A stretch of 64,000 nucleotides of DNA from Rhizobium leguminosarum (GTDB taxonomy: Bacteria > Pseudomonadota > Alphaproteobacteria > Rhizobiales > Rhizobiaceae): positions 62,001 to 126,000 of the forward strand of contig NZ_CP016286.1 in the NCBI RefSeq assembly GCF_001679785.1, given 5' to 3'. The translations under genes and the position numbers were made by a program. The notes under the pieces were generated by a model that was given only the letters and a program-made list of their open reading frames with translations, had not been told where the DNA came from and ran no database searches. Below, piece after piece: positions 33,589 to 45,426 of this stretch; position 1 is the stretch's first letter; each line of letters opens with the position of its first letter.

Positions 33589-34626
33589 TTACCTGCCCAT
33601 CAGCTTCAACGGTATGCCGGAGGCGAGCGCCGAGACGTAGCGTCGCTTCTGGTAGAAGCCGTTGAGCGAAATGCGCGGGAGATAGCCGGTCAATTGCGCT
33701 GACGGCAGCCCGGGCTGCGTGGTGACCGCAAGCGTAAAGCCGAGATTGCGGGCGATGCGTGCCTCGCGGGCGGTCGCAGCATCAGGCGTGCCATAGGGAT
33801 AGGCGATCGTCTCGGGACGGATGCCGGTCGCCGCCTCGACGTAATCCGCCGAAACCTGCATCTCGATTCGCGCTTCGGCTTCCGGCAGCCGGGCCAGTGC
33901 GCGATGGCTGATCGTATGGGCGCCGAGCGTTGCGAGCGGATGAGCCGCCAGCCATTGCAATTCGCCTGGCCCCATCACCAGCTCGCGGACGATATCCGTC
34001 GGCTCGATGCCGTTCTCGCGCGCCAGCAGATCGATGGCGGCAACGGCGCGCGCCTCCTCGGAGCCGTGGATATAGGCGGCAAAGCGGTCGAAGGCATGCC
34101 ATTGCTGCTGTGGGCTGTCGAGCGCCAGGCGCTCTCTGCCTCGGCCGAAATCGAAGTAGATTTCGCTCGGCCGGCGCAGTAGGACGGCGAGCGTTTCCCA
34201 CCAGATGCTGTGAGAGCCTTCGGCAAAACCCTTGGCGACGAACACCGTGAACGGCGCCTGATGCCGCTCGAACACCGGCAACGCATGTTCCAGATTGTTG
34301 CTGTATCCGTCGTCCAGCGTGAACGCCGCGAAGGGCTTTGCGCCTTCCGGCTCCGCCAGCAGCGCCGGCACTTGATCAAGGGGCACGAAGCGGTAGCCCT
34401 CTCGCCGCAGCCGCCGCAGCGCCGCGTCGAGAAAACGGGGGGTGATTTCGAGATGCGCATTCGGCTCGAAGGCCTGGGGCACGTGCGGGCGGACATGATG
34501 CAGCGTAAAGACGACGCCGCGCCCGCGCGCTTCGCGCATCAGTCCGACTGACGCGAGCAGCCAGGAAAACTCGAGCCCGGCACCGATCGCCAGTCGCTTG
34601 CCCAATCGCTTGAATTGTCCCGTCAT
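33589..34626 (-). CDS. Polysaccharide deacetylase family protein (NodB homology)
   Basis: A 345-residue carbohydrate esterase family 4 protein. The metal-dependent deacetylase motifs are visible: FTLDDGYSNN (about residue 102, the Asp pair of motif 1), LGAHTISH (about 232, the HxxxH metal ligands of motif 2) and AYPYGTPD (about 272). The N-terminus has a short hydrophobic stretch (about 14-28) that may anchor it, without a clear cleavage site. Likely to deacetylate a cell-surface sugar; the substrate is unknown. It ends 5 bases from the convergent pdxH stop. Confidence 0.87.
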   Translation of the reverse strand: MTGQFKRLGKRLAIGAGLEFSWLLASVGLMREARGRGVVFTLHHVRPHVPQAFEPNAHLEITPRFLDAALRRLRREGYRFVPLDQVPALLAEPEGAKPFAAFTLDDGYSNNLEHALPVFERHQAPFTVFVAKGFAEGSHSIWWETLAVLLRRPSEIYFDFGRGRERLALDSPQQQWHAFDRFAAYIHGSEEARAVAAIDLLARENGIEPTDIVRELVMGPGELQWLAAHPLATLGAHTISHRALARLPEAEARIEMQVSADYVEAATGIRPETIAYPYGTPDAATAREARIARNLGFTLAVTTQPGLPSAQLTGYLPRISLNGFYQKRRYVSALASGIPLKLMGR

Positions 34627-34845
34627 GCGGCGCCTATCCCTTGCCTTTTAAGGAAACTAGCAAGTGCGACTTAAGCCTTGCTGAATCCCGATCCGGCACG
34701 GGTCTTTCATTTCCTGTTTACCAAGACGATGAAAAGACTAGAAAAATGATAGGCGTTGCCTCAAAGTCGCGCCAAACTTACGGCTTCTGTCACATTACGG
34801 TACAAATGCCGGTCTGACCGAGAGCCGGCATCAAGGGCTGCGCAT

Positions 34846-34920
34846 AGGGACCAGCGTATGAGGGACCAGCGTATGAGGGACCAGCGTATGAGGGGCCAGG
34901 GTATGAGGGGAAAGTGCATG
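34846..34920 (+). repeat. 15-bp tandem repeat carrying repeated SD-ATG units
   Basis: Five consecutive 15-bp units with consensus AGGGACCAGCGTATG (34846, 34861, 34876, 34891 and 34906). The first three are identical, and the fourth and fifth diverge progressively. Each unit holds a purine-rich Shine-Dalgarno-like AGGG and an ATG, all ATGs being in frame with the D,D-carboxypeptidase gene. Translated, the array reads MRDQR repeats. Confidence 0.9.
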
Positions 34921-36201
34921 AGAAAGCTTTTGGCGGCTGTTTTGACCGTAACGCTTGCCGTTTCGGCGCCGCTTGCGGCCCTTGCCGGCAACGCTTCGCT
35001 GATCCTCGATGCCCGGACCGGCAAGGTTCTCGCCGCCGAAAACGCCGATACGCTGAACCATCCGGCCTCGCTGACGAAGATGATGACGCTCTATCTCACC
35101 TTCGAGGCGTTGAAGCGCGGCAAGATCGCCTGGGAGACTCCGATCCGGATGTCGAAATACGCAGCTGCACGCCCGCCGACCAAGCTTGGCGTCAAGGCGG
35201 GCGGCACGATCACCGTGCGCGAGGCGGTCTATGGCATGATCGTCAAATCCGCCAATGATGCCGCCTCCGCCATGGGTGAGAAGCTCGCCGGCTCGGAAAG
35301 CGGCTTTGCTCGGGTGATGACGGCCAAAGCCCGCCAGCTCGGCATGAGCCGCACCGTTTTCGTTAACGCCTCCGGCCTGCCGGACGGCCGACAGGTCACG
35401 ACGGCGCGTGACATGTCGACGCTCGCCATCGCGTTGATGAAGAATTATCCGAACGAATACCGGCTGTTTTCGACGGCCAGTTTCAATTTCCGCGGCCGGA
35501 CGGTGCGCGGCCACAACAATCTCATGTACCGCTACCAGGGCATGGACGGCATCAAGACCGGCTATACCAACGCCTCCGGCTTCAACCTCGTCAGCGCCGT
35601 CAGAGACGGCAACCGCCGCGTGGTCGGCGTCGTGCTCGGCGGCCGCACCGCCCGCAGCCGCGACGCCAAGATGGCTGGTTTGCTCGACCGTTATCTCGGC
35701 CGTGCCTCGTCTTCCGGCGGCGCAAAGCTGATGGCGAGCGTCGGCGCGAGGGAACCCGTCGAAGTCGCGTCCGCCGCCGAGGCCTCCGATGTTCCGGTGC
35801 CGCTCAACGCACCGCGCCCGGCCGACGATCTCGCAGCAAAGAGCCTTGCCTATGCCGACGACGCCGTCGTGCCTCTGGAGCGTCCCGTCGCGATGGACGA
35901 GATCCTGAACGCCGGCAAGATGCCGAAGACATCGGCAGAGAAGACCAATGGCGACTGGCAGATCCAGATCTCGGCCGCACCGAGTGCCGATGCGGCGCGT
36001 GCACTTCTCGCCCAGGCGAAGTCGGAAGGCGGCGCACCGCTGGTGTCCGCCTCGCCCTATACGGAGGCGGTCGGGCAGGGGGTCAACAAGATCTATCGCG
36101 CCCGCTTCGTCGGCTTCGCCAGCAAGGATGCCGCCGTCTCGGCCTGCGATGCGCTGAAGCAACGCTCCTATGACTGCATGCTGCTGCCGGACCACGGCTG
36201 A
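34918..36201 (+). CDS. D-alanyl-D-alanine carboxypeptidase (penicillin-binding protein) with SPOR-like C-terminus
   Basis: Trims peptidoglycan stem peptides in the periplasm. The S11 peptidase motifs are in order: SLTK (active Ser, about residue 52), SAND (about 111) and KTG in GIKTGYT (about 213). Residues 1-22 from the chosen ATG (34918) form a good signal peptide (MRKLLAAVLTVTLAVSAPLAALA). The C-terminal 75 residues (DWQIQISAAPSADAARALLAQAK) resemble a SPOR peptidoglycan-binding repeat. Four in-frame upstream ATGs lie in a 15-bp tandem repeat and could each be used, adding an MRDQR-type basic extension to the signal peptide. Length is 427 residues from 34918. Confidence 0.9.
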   Translation: MRKLLAAVLTVTLAVSAPLAALAGNASLILDARTGKVLAAENADTLNHPASLTKMMTLYLTFEALKRGKIAWETPIRMSKYAAARPPTKLGVKAGGTITVREAVYGMIVKSANDAASAMGEKLAGSESGFARVMTAKARQLGMSRTVFVNASGLPDGRQVTTARDMSTLAIALMKNYPNEYRLFSTASFNFRGRTVRGHNNLMYRYQGMDGIKTGYTNASGFNLVSAVRDGNRRVVGVVLGGRTARSRDAKMAGLLDRYLGRASSSGGAKLMASVGAREPVEVASAAEASDVPVPLNAPRPADDLAAKSLAYADDAVVPLERPVAMDEILNAGKMPKTSAEKTNGDWQIQISAAPSADAARALLAQAKSEGGAPLVSASPYTEAVGQGVNKIYRARFVGFASKDAAVSACDALKQRSYDCMLLPDHG

Positions 36202-36299
36202 TTGCCACTCCAGCACTCCGGACAATCCACGCGGGACAATCCCACGCTGGACAAACATTGGGAATCAGCGTCTCCTCCATAAACAAAAGGAGAACGCTC

Positions 36300-36617
36300 A
36301 TGCTGCGCCGTCTCGCCGATCAGTTCGAAATTTCTTCCTCCACCCATGTCGCGGCCCACGGCATTGAGCGTGATGCCGATTGGTTCCTTCTGAAACTGCA
36401 GGAGGAAATGGGCGAGCTGACACAGGCCTGGAACCGGCTGACCGGGCGCGGTCGTGCGAAGGGGCGTTCACCGGAAGATATGCAGCAAGACCTTGCCGAC
36501 GAGACCGCCGACGTCCTCGGCCATCTTATGCTGTTTGCCCGTCACAACGATCTCGATCTTGCCGCCGCGATCGAACGAAAGTGGCTGTTTCGGCCGGCGC
36601 AAACGTCGAAGAGCTGA
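36300..36617 (+). CDS. MazG-like nucleotide pyrophosphohydrolase family protein
   Basis: A 105-residue all-alpha protein with the MazG-type metal-binding pattern: LKLQEEMGELTQAW (ExxE, about residues 32-45) and DLADETADVLGHLMLFA (ExxD, about 64-80). Members hydrolyse non-canonical or cell-signalling nucleoside triphosphates, or relate to the dCTPase/HisE superfamily. AAAGGAG lies six bases before the ATG at 36300. It stands alone downstream of the D,D-carboxypeptidase gene; the substrate is unknown. Confidence 0.82.
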   Translation: MLRRLADQFEISSSTHVAAHGIERDADWFLLKLQEEMGELTQAWNRLTGRGRAKGRSPEDMQQDLADETADVLGHLMLFARHNDLDLAAAIERKWLFRPAQTSKS

Positions 36618-36729
36618 TGCAACGCGCCGAAAATGCGCAGTGTGTTTGGGGGCGACGGCATTTCGATGTGACGGGCTTTAGGCGAGACTGTCCCTCGTCA
36701 ACCGCACCAGGATTCTCCCGCAGCTTCAG

Positions 36730-37221
36730 TCAGCCGACCTTATAGCGGTAGAATTTGCTGTCCACCGCCATCAGCGGGAAGGCGCGGGGCAGGGCGCTCT
36801 TGGCGATCTCGCTAAAGCCGTTCTTCTCGTAGAAGCGATGCGCGGCGACGAACTTGTCCGTCGTGCCGAGGAAGATATCGGTGAGGCCGACATCCCTGGC
36901 ATGGGCAAACAGGTAATCGAGAAGCCGTGCGGCCACGCCATGCTCGGAGCCGCGAACTTCAGCTGAGACGAACATCTTGCGCAGCGCCGCCTGGTTATTG
37001 CCGATATCCTTGAGCCCGACCGTGCCGACGATGGCGCCATCCCTGACGGCAACCCAGAACTGTCCCTTGCCGGACTGGTAGAAATCCGGGATGACCCTAA
37101 GATCCGGCTGCTCATCCGCGGTGATATCGATGCCGAATTCCTCGCGCTGGATCGGCAGGATCACCGAAAGCACGTCATCGGCGTCGTCGGCGGTGAAGGT
37201 TCTGATTTCGACGTCCGCCAT
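36730..37221 (-). CDS. GNAT-family N-acetyltransferase
   Basis: A 163-residue acetyl-CoA-dependent acyltransferase. The GNAT core is visible: the beta-4 acetyl-CoA motif LRKMFVSAEVRGSEHGVAARLLDYLFAHARDVG (about residues 82-114; here EHG replaces the usual G-x-G) and the late FYEKNGFSEI. AAAGGA precedes the ATG at 37221. It lies 15 bases after the tldD start on the 5' side, so both could share an operon. The acceptor substrate is unknown. Confidence 0.85.
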   Translation of the reverse strand: MADVEIRTFTADDADDVLSVILPIQREEFGIDITADEQPDLRVIPDFYQSGKGQFWVAVRDGAIVGTVGLKDIGNNQAALRKMFVSAEVRGSEHGVAARLLDYLFAHARDVGLTDIFLGTTDKFVAAHRFYEKNGFSEIAKSALPRAFPLMAVDSKFYRYKVG

Positions 37222-37236
37222 GATGGATCCTTTCGC

Positions 37237-38652
37237 TCAGGTCTGCGTGCCGCCGACCGTCACCTGATCCATGCGCAGATGCGGTTGGCCGACGCCGACG
37301 GGAACCCATTGGCCGGCCTTGCCGCAATTGCCGATGCCGGTATCGAGCTTCATGTCGTTGCCGATCATCGACACCCGCTTCATCGCATCCGGGCCGTTGC
37401 CGATCAGCATCGCGCCCTTGATCGGCGCGCCGACCTTGCCGTTCTCGATCAGATAGGCCTCGGTGCAGCCGAAGACGAACTTGCCGGAGGTGATGTCCAC
37501 CTGGCCGCCGCCGAAGGAGACGGCGTAGATGCCCTTCTTCACCGAGGCAATCATTTCCTCAGGCGTCTTGTCGCCGCCGAGCATGTAGGTGTTGGTCATG
37601 CGCGGCATCGGTACATGGGAATAGCCCTGGCGGCGGCCGTTGCCGGTGGGCGCCATGCCCATCAGCCGGGCATTCTGCCGGTCCTGCATATAACCGACGA
37701 GCTTGCCGTTTTCGATCAGCACGTTGTAGGCGGACGGCGTGCCCTCGTCATCGATGGTGATCGAGCCGCGGCGGTTGTCGATCGTGCCGTCATCGACGAC
37801 GGTGACGCCGGGAGCGGCGACCATCTGGCCGAGAAGACCGGCAAAGGCCGATGTCTTCTTGCGGTTGAAATCGCCCTCCAGCCCGTGACCGACCGCCTCG
37901 TGCAGCATCACGCCCGGCCAGCCGGAGCCGAGCACCACGTCCATCGTGCCCGCCGGCGCATCGATCGCCTCGAGATTGACGAGCGCCTGGCGCAGCGCCT
38001 CGTCGGCGCCGTATTGCCAGCTGCCCTCGGCGATGAAATCACCGAAGCCGATGCGCCCGCCGCTGCCATAGGAGCCGCTCTCCTGCCGCTCGCCTTCGCC
38101 GACCATCACCGAGATGTTGATGCGCGTCATCGGCCGGATGTCGCGCACGCGGTGTCCGTCGGCACGCAGGATATCGACGACCTGCCAGCTTGCGGCGACC
38201 GAGGCCGTCACTTGGCGAACCTTGTCATCCTTGCCCCTGAGATAGGCGTCGATGTCCTGCAGGACCTTGACCTTTTCCTCGAAGCTCGGCTGGCCGATCG
38301 GGTTCTCGTCGCTGTAGAATTTCTTGTTGGTGCCCTGGGGTGCGGCGGCATAGGAGCCGGAATAGCCGCGCGTCACCGCGCCGACGGCATCGGCCGCCCG
38401 CTTCAGCGCCGCCACCGAGAGATCGCCGGCATGGGCATAGCCGACCGCTTCGCCGGCAACGGCGCGCAGGCCGAAACCCTGTTCGGTGTTGAAGCTGCCG
38501 CCCTTGAGCCGGCCATTGTCGAAGGTCAGCGCTTCCGCCTGCGCATGCTCGATGAACAGTTCGCCGTCATCGGCGCCGGACAGGGCCTCGGCGACGTGCT
38601 TGCGCATCGTGGCTTCGTCGGCATCGAAAAGCGTCAGGAGATCGGTGTTCAT
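37237..38652 (-). CDS. tldD: TldD, zinc protease subunit of TldD/TldE
   Basis: A 471-residue cytoplasmic metalloprotease subunit that, with TldE (PmbA), cleaves peptides such as microcin precursors. The zinc motif HEAVGHGLEGD (HExxxH, about residues 252-262) and GDFNRKKTSAFAG are clear, followed by RGSITIDDEGTPS and the C-terminal GIGNCGKAGQWVPVGVGQPHLR block that carries the third ligand region. The ATG at 38652 has GGAG upstream. The partner tldE is not in the window. It precedes the GNAT gene. Confidence 0.95.
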   Translation of the reverse strand: MNTDLLTLFDADEATMRKHVAEALSGADDGELFIEHAQAEALTFDNGRLKGGSFNTEQGFGLRAVAGEAVGYAHAGDLSVAALKRAADAVGAVTRGYSGSYAAAPQGTNKKFYSDENPIGQPSFEEKVKVLQDIDAYLRGKDDKVRQVTASVAASWQVVDILRADGHRVRDIRPMTRINISVMVGEGERQESGSYGSGGRIGFGDFIAEGSWQYGADEALRQALVNLEAIDAPAGTMDVVLGSGWPGVMLHEAVGHGLEGDFNRKKTSAFAGLLGQMVAAPGVTVVDDGTIDNRRGSITIDDEGTPSAYNVLIENGKLVGYMQDRQNARLMGMAPTGNGRRQGYSHVPMPRMTNTYMLGGDKTPEEMIASVKKGIYAVSFGGGQVDITSGKFVFGCTEAYLIENGKVGAPIKGAMLIGNGPDAMKRVSMIGNDMKLDTGIGNCGKAGQWVPVGVGQPHLRMDQVTVGGTQT

Positions 38653-39089
38653 GATAGGGCTCCAATGGGCATGCGTTCAGGAGTGCACTGACTCCCTAGA
38701 TAGGGCTCCACATAATAAGGAGTGAAGCCCCGCCGTCGAATTATTCTTTGTTGGGCAAGGATGATGTGGCGAGATGGAACGTACCATGTGATGAGTTGGC
38801 GGGGAACGGAGAGGGCGCGGCGCAATCTCTTCTCCCCTCGGGGAGAAGGTGCCGGCAGGCGGATGAGGGGGCCACACGGCACATCCTTCACGTAAACCCT
38901 ATTCCCGGTTCGCTAACGATAACACCGCGCCCACAAGACCCTGAGCATGGTCGAGATGACGCCAGCGCTGTCGAAGCCCGTATGGGCGTTGTTGAAAAGA
39001 CCGGCTTCGCCGGCCCCCTCATCCGCCCTACGGGCACCTTCTCCCCGCTGGGGAGAAGAGGGAATCGAGACGTCGCGACTAGCCCACCC
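38653..39089. repeat. Intergenic region with a facing pair of REP-like palindromes
   Basis: About 437 bases without a gene hold two copies of a REP-like element in opposite orientation (38829-38876 and 39012-39060). Each has the core CTTCTCCCC...GGGGAGAAG and an adjoining GATGAGGGGGCC half. The same element recurs at 45515-45781 and 50514-50669. Such paired palindromes can act as transcription or RNA-stability boundaries; here they sit between the tldD promoter and the 3' end of the ialB-like gene. Confidence 0.8.
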
Positions 39090-39734
39090 TCACGGCAGAG
39101 CGTCAAAACCTTCGGCGAAGCCCTTGAGGTCGACGGGGATGCCGATGCCTTCTTCCGGGGTCTGGAAGACGATGAAGGTTGCCTGGGCGCCGCTGCGGAA
39201 GGTCTTGAGCAACTCGTCCTCGAGCACGACCTCTGCGTAGCAGCCATCGGCAAAGCAGCGGACGAAATAGGCGCGGCCGATATCCTTGCCGTCGACATTG
39301 AGCCCGAGGCCGTTCGGCAGCAGCACGCCAAGTGGTGCCAGCACGCGCAGGATCTTCGACTTGCGGTCGGCCGTCTTCAGGACGACGACGGAAAGCCCGA
39401 CTTCCGGCCGATCCTCGGCGATGACGTTTTGCATCAGCGCGCATTGTTCGGTCGCGGCCCCGGCCGGCTTGTCGCAGACGACAGACCATGCGCCATGATT
39501 GGACTTCACCGTGCCCGGCGCCGGCGGCTGTGTCTGGCCGGGTGTCACCGGTTCGACATTCGGTCTGGCGGCGCTCGGCTGTTGCGGCGCCGGAGCAGGG
39601 GCCGGCGCCGGCGCGGAAGCCGGGGGGGTGGCCTGTGACGGGGTGGGTTGCTGCTGTGCGAAAACGGGCGTCGTCGCTGCGGCCGCGATGCTGGCAGTCA
39701 GGAGAAGCGACTGCGCGAGGGAACGGAAACCCAT
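39090..39734 (-). CDS. Invasion-associated locus B (IalB) family exported protein
   Basis: A 214-residue periplasmic protein. The signal peptide covers about residues 1-26 (cleavage near VFA-QQQ), followed by a Pro, Ala and Gln-rich linker (about 27-75) and the IalB domain with NHGAWSVVCDKP, a set of Cys (WSVVC, EQCAL, VRCFADGC) and late DLKGFAEGF. The ATG at 39734 has AGAGG upstream; the frame is open to 39890 only as excess. IalB proteins are linked to invasion in Bartonella but occur widely in Rhizobiales with unclear roles. It is divergent from coxB, a layout common in rhizobia. Confidence 0.87.
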   Translation of the reverse strand: MGFRSLAQSLLLTASIAAAATTPVFAQQQPTPSQATPPASAPAPAPAPAPQQPSAARPNVEPVTPGQTQPPAPGTVKSNHGAWSVVCDKPAGAATEQCALMQNVIAEDRPEVGLSVVVLKTADRKSKILRVLAPLGVLLPNGLGLNVDGKDIGRAYFVRCFADGCYAEVVLEDELLKTFRSGAQATFIVFQTPEEGIGIPVDLKGFAEGFDALP

Positions 39735-40074
39735 GGAAACCTCTGGATATCGAATCATTGCGGCTATTGTTGAAGCTGCCCACCAAAAATGAAAAGCCCC
39801 ACCCCGTGAAAACCGGGGGACTGCGGCGGAAATTGGACCTTTGCGAAAGAATGTTTCGCGCGCGGATTGGCCGGAAAGCCGATTTTTCATATGCTGATGA
39901 AAAACTTGGGATGTTTTGCCGTTCCAGCCTGCCTATGCTTTGAGCAAAAATGCCGCATAGACAATTGCTCTGACCTGTTGCGGCAAATGCCAAACTGTGG
40001 TTTGAAGCGCTGAAGATGGCAAGGATTCTGCGTTCTATTTTGCAGGTCAAGCGCTCGAGGGAGATACTAAGGTG
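39735..40074. promoter_or_regulatory. Divergent promoter region between the ialB-like gene and coxB
   Basis: About 340 bases without a gene. The region must hold promoters for both genes. A G+C hairpin near 39794-39826 (CCCCACCCCG...CGGGGG) and AT-rich stretches at 39880-40000 are visible. I found no FixK/Fnr box (TTGAT-N4-ATCAA), which fits an aerobic aa3-type oxidase. Confidence 0.45.
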
Positions 40075-42677
<2,603 letters not shown>

Positions 42678-42689
42678 ATTGCGCGGGCA

Positions 42690-42720
42690 TCAGGACGCCG
42701 CATTCGATACGGCGTCCTGA
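42690..42720 (+). terminator. Strong hairpin between coxA and ctaB
   Basis: Perfect 11-bp arms (TCAGGACGCCG at 42690-42700 and CGGCGTCCTGA at 42710-42720) with a 9-base loop, 13 bases after coxA. No T-run follows, so it is more likely an intercistronic RNA-stability or processing element, which could set coxBA above ctaB, than a full terminator. Confidence 0.6.
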
Positions 42721-42741
42721 TCGTAAGACATTCAGGACGGA

Positions 42742-43695
42742 ATGATGACGGTCATCGACAATCACGGGGCGCTTGCAAAGGACGGCGAATTGTCGGAAGC
42801 GAGTGCGCGCGATTATTTCGAATTGTTGAAGCCACGGGTCATGTCGCTCGTGGTCTTCACTGCCTTTGCCGGTCTCGTGCTGGCGCCGGGCCATATCCAT
42901 CCCGTCCTCGGCGTGATCGCCATCCTCTGCATCGCCGTCGGCGCCGGCGCCTCCGGCGCGCTGAACATGTGGTATGACGCCGATATCGACGCCATCATGA
43001 GCCGCACCGCCAACCGCCCGATCCCGGCCGGCCGCATCGCGCCGTCGGAAGCACTCGCCTTCGGCCTGGTACTGTCGGGCTTTTCGGTGGTGATCCTCGG
43101 CCTTGCCGTCAATTGGCTCTCGGCCGGCATCCTCGCCTTCACCATCTTCTTCTATGCCGTCGTCTACACCATGTGGCTGAAGCGCTCGACGCCGCAGAAC
43201 ATCGTCATCGGCGGTGCTGCCGGCGCCTTCCCGCCGATGATCGGCTGGGCCTGCGTGACCAACAGCGTGACGATCGAGAGCACCGTTCTCTTCCTCATCA
43301 TCTTCCTATGGACGCCGGCGCATTTCTGGGCGCTTGCCCTCTTCAAGATGCGCGACTACGAGGCCGTCGGCGTGCCGATGCTGCCGAACGTTGCCGGCGA
43401 ACGGGTGACCAAGCATCAGATCGTCGCCTATGCGGTGCTGACCGCCGTCTGCGCGATATTGCCGTCCTTCCTCGGTTTCGCGAGCCTCGGCTATGGCCTC
43501 GTCGCAGCCGTCCTCGGCGCGATCTTCATATACTGTTCCATCGCCGTCTGGCGCATGCCCGACGGCGATCCGAAGATGATCCCGGCGAAGAAGCTCTTCG
43601 GCTTCTCGATCTTTTATCTCTTCGCCGTGTTCTCCGCCTTGATGATCGACCGGCTGGCGTCGGTGCTGGTCTCGCATGCGGGAGGTTGGTTCTGA
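42742..43695 (+). CDS. ctaB: Protoheme IX farnesyltransferase (haem O synthase)
   Basis: Adds the farnesyl tail to haem B, the first step towards haem A for the oxidase. It is an integral membrane UbiA-type prenyltransferase of 317 residues. The first prenyl-diphosphate-binding DxxxD is in [24 protein letters not shown] (about residues 75-98), and the second aspartate region is [17 protein letters not shown] (about 208-222). Two consecutive ATGs are available; the first is used here. It overlaps the next small gene by TGATG. The ctaA partner for haem A synthesis is not in the window. Confidence 0.96.
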   Translation: MMTVIDNHGALAKDGELSEASARDYFELLKPRVMSLVVFTAFAGLVLAPGHIHPVLGVIAILCIAVGAGASGALNMWYDADIDAIMSRTANRPIPAGRIAPSEALAFGLVLSGFSVVILGLAVNWLSAGILAFTIFFYAVVYTMWLKRSTPQNIVIGGAAGAFPPMIGWACVTNSVTIESTVLFLIIFLWTPAHFWALALFKMRDYEAVGVPMLPNVAGERVTKHQIVAYAVLTAVCAILPSFLGFASLGYGLVAAVLGAIFIYCSIAVWRMPDGDPKMIPAKKLFGFSIFYLFAVFSALMIDRLASVLVSHAGGWF

Positions 43696-43835
43696 TGGAA
43701 TTGCTCAAGCTCACGGAAGCGCAGCGCAAGTCGCGCCGCAACCGCAACGTCGCCCTCGGGCTGGTGCTTGCCGGCCTCGTCATTCTCTTCTACGCGATCA
43801 CCATCGTGAAGATCGGCGGAGGAATGGCTGGATGA
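43695..43835 (+). CDS. Small membrane protein of the cox cluster (CoxF-like)
   Basis: A 46-residue protein with one membrane helix (about 20-38), preceded by a basic segment (RKSRRNRN), which would leave the N-terminus in the cytoplasm. The start overlaps the ctaB stop (TGATG) and its stop overlaps the ctaG start (ATGA), so it is translationally coupled on both sides and is surely a real gene. Small proteins at this place between ctaB and ctaG are typical of rhizobial clusters and are often called CoxF; the exact role is not established. Confidence 0.85.
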   Translation: MELLKLTEAQRKSRRNRNVALGLVLAGLVILFYAITIVKIGGGMAG

Positions 43836-44440
43836 GCGAAGACGCCGCCGCACCGAAGAAGCAGGGGCGCAACAACGGCGCCGTCGTCATGATGTGCCTG
43901 AGCTTCGTCTTCGGCATGGGCGCGATGAGCTATGCCGCCGTGCCGCTCTACCGCATCTTCTGCCAGGTGACCGGCTATAACGGCACGACGCAGCGCGTCG
44001 ACCAGGTGTCGAGCGTCGTGCTCGACCGCACGATGCGCGTCACCTTCGACGCCAATGTCGCCCCCGGCCTGCAATGGGACTTCAAGCCGGTCGAGCGCGA
44101 GGTCAATCCGAAGATCGGCGAGACCATCCAGGTCAATTTCACCGCCGAGAATCGTTCGAACGAGACCCAGCGCGGCCAGGCGGTTTTCAACGTCACGCCG
44201 GGCGAAGCCGGCGTCTATTTCAACAAGGTGCAATGTTTCTGCTTTACGGAAACGGACTTGAAGCCGGGCGAGAAGCTCGACATGCCTGTCGTGTTCTACA
44301 TCGATCCTGAAATCGTCAAGGCGGTGGAATCGAAGAATATCCATACGATCACGCTGTCATACACGTTCTACCCGAAAGAGGGTCCGAAGCCGGTGGCTTC
44401 GAATGAGGGTGGAGCGCAGAAGATTGAAAAGAAACTTTGA
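43832..44440 (+). CDS. ctaG: Cytochrome c oxidase assembly protein CtaG/Cox11
   Basis: A copper chaperone that delivers copper to CuB of subunit I. It has 202 residues with one N-terminal membrane helix (about 17-38) and a periplasmic immunoglobulin-like domain with the copper motif CFCF in [12 protein letters not shown] (about residues 137-148), followed by the [11 protein letters not shown] block. The start overlaps the preceding small gene by four bases. It is followed by coxC after 61 bases. Confidence 0.96.
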   Translation: MSEDAAAPKKQGRNNGAVVMMCLSFVFGMGAMSYAAVPLYRIFCQVTGYNGTTQRVDQVSSVVLDRTMRVTFDANVAPGLQWDFKPVEREVNPKIGETIQVNFTAENRSNETQRGQAVFNVTPGEAGVYFNKVQCFCFTETDLKPGEKLDMPVVFYIDPEIVKAVESKNIHTITLSYTFYPKEGPKPVASNEGGAQKIEKKL

Positions 44441-44501
44441 TCAAGGCTCGTTTCCGGCTATGCCGGGAGCGGAGTGAAGGAAGACATCCGGGGATAACCA
44501 C

Positions 44502-45380
44502 ATGGCCGATGCTCATCAAAAGAATCACGACTATCACATCATCGATCCGAGCCCGTGGCCGATTCTAGCCTCGCTCGGCGCCTTCATCATGGCGTTCGGC
44601 GGCGTCTCCTACATGCGTTATCTCAATGGCGGCTCCTTCAAGGTCGCCGGCTTCGAGCTTGCCAATCCCTGGGTTTTCTATATCGGCTTCGCGCTGGTGC
44701 TCTACGTCATGTACGGCTGGTGGGCCGATACGGTGAAGGAAGCCCATGAGGGCGCCCATACCCGCGTCGTCTCGCTGCACCTGCGCTACGGCATGATCAT
44801 GTTCATCGCTTCGGAAGTGATGTTCTTCGTCGCCTGGTTCTGGGCCTATTTCGACGTTAGCCTCTATCCGAACGAAGCGATCCAGGCCTCGCGCGTGCTC
44901 TATACCGGCGGCACCTGGCCGCCGAAGGGTATCGAGGTTCTCGACCCCTGGCACCTGCCGATCTACAACACCGTCATCCTGCTCCTGTCGGGCACCACGG
45001 TCACCTGGGCGCACCATGCGCTGCTGCACAACGACCGCAAGGGCCTGATCCAGGGCCTGACGCTGACCGTGCTGCTCGGTATGTTCTTCTCTGCCGTTCA
45101 GGCCTACGAATATGCTCACGCCCCGTTCGCCTTCAAGAGTTCGATCTACGGCGCGACCTTCTTCATGGCGACCGGCTTCCACGGTTTCCACGTCCTCGTC
45201 GGCACGATCTTCCTGGCTGTCTGCCTGATCCGTGCGCTGCGCGGCGACTTCACCCCGAAACAGCATTTCGGCTTCGAGGCGGCCGCCTGGTACTGGCACT
45301 TCGTCGACGTCGTGTGGCTGTTCCTGTTCTTCTGCATCTACGTCTGGGGCGGCTGGGGCGCACCCGTCGCAGCCGGCTGA
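44502..45380 (+). CDS. coxC: Cytochrome c oxidase subunit III
   Basis: A structural subunit with seven membrane helices, stabilising the active site and proton uptake. It has 292 residues. Seen: an MFFVAWFWAYFDVSLYPNE-type segment at about residues 108-126, including the conserved Glu of the family, and the terminal HFGFEAAAWYWHFVDVVWLFLFFCIYVWGGWG. A GGGGA site is only loosely placed before the ATG. A Rho-independent terminator follows at 45401-45426, so the first part of the cluster ends here. Confidence 0.97.
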   Translation: MADAHQKNHDYHIIDPSPWPILASLGAFIMAFGGVSYMRYLNGGSFKVAGFELANPWVFYIGFALVLYVMYGWWADTVKEAHEGAHTRVVSLHLRYGMIMFIASEVMFFVAWFWAYFDVSLYPNEAIQASRVLYTGGTWPPKGIEVLDPWHLPIYNTVILLLSGTTVTWAHHALLHNDRKGLIQGLTLTVLLGMFFSAVQAYEYAHAPFAFKSSIYGATFFMATGFHGFHVLVGTIFLAVCLIRALRGDFTPKQHFGFEAAAWYWHFVDVVWLFLFFCIYVWGGWGAPVAAG

Positions 45381-45400
45381 TCGGAACCACAGTCAAGCAA

Positions 45401-45426
45401 AAGGCGGGCCTCGTGCCCGCCTTTTT
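45401..45426 (+). terminator. Rho-independent terminator after coxC
   Basis: AAGGCGGGC and GCCCGCCTT arms with a 5-base loop (CTCGT) and a T-run, 20 bases after the coxC stop. Confidence 0.9.

Noticed and set aside
38829..39060. CRISPR-like array from repeated GGGGAGAAGG units
   Set aside because: The units alternate in orientation and have no regular spacers; they are REP-like palindromes, not a CRISPR array.
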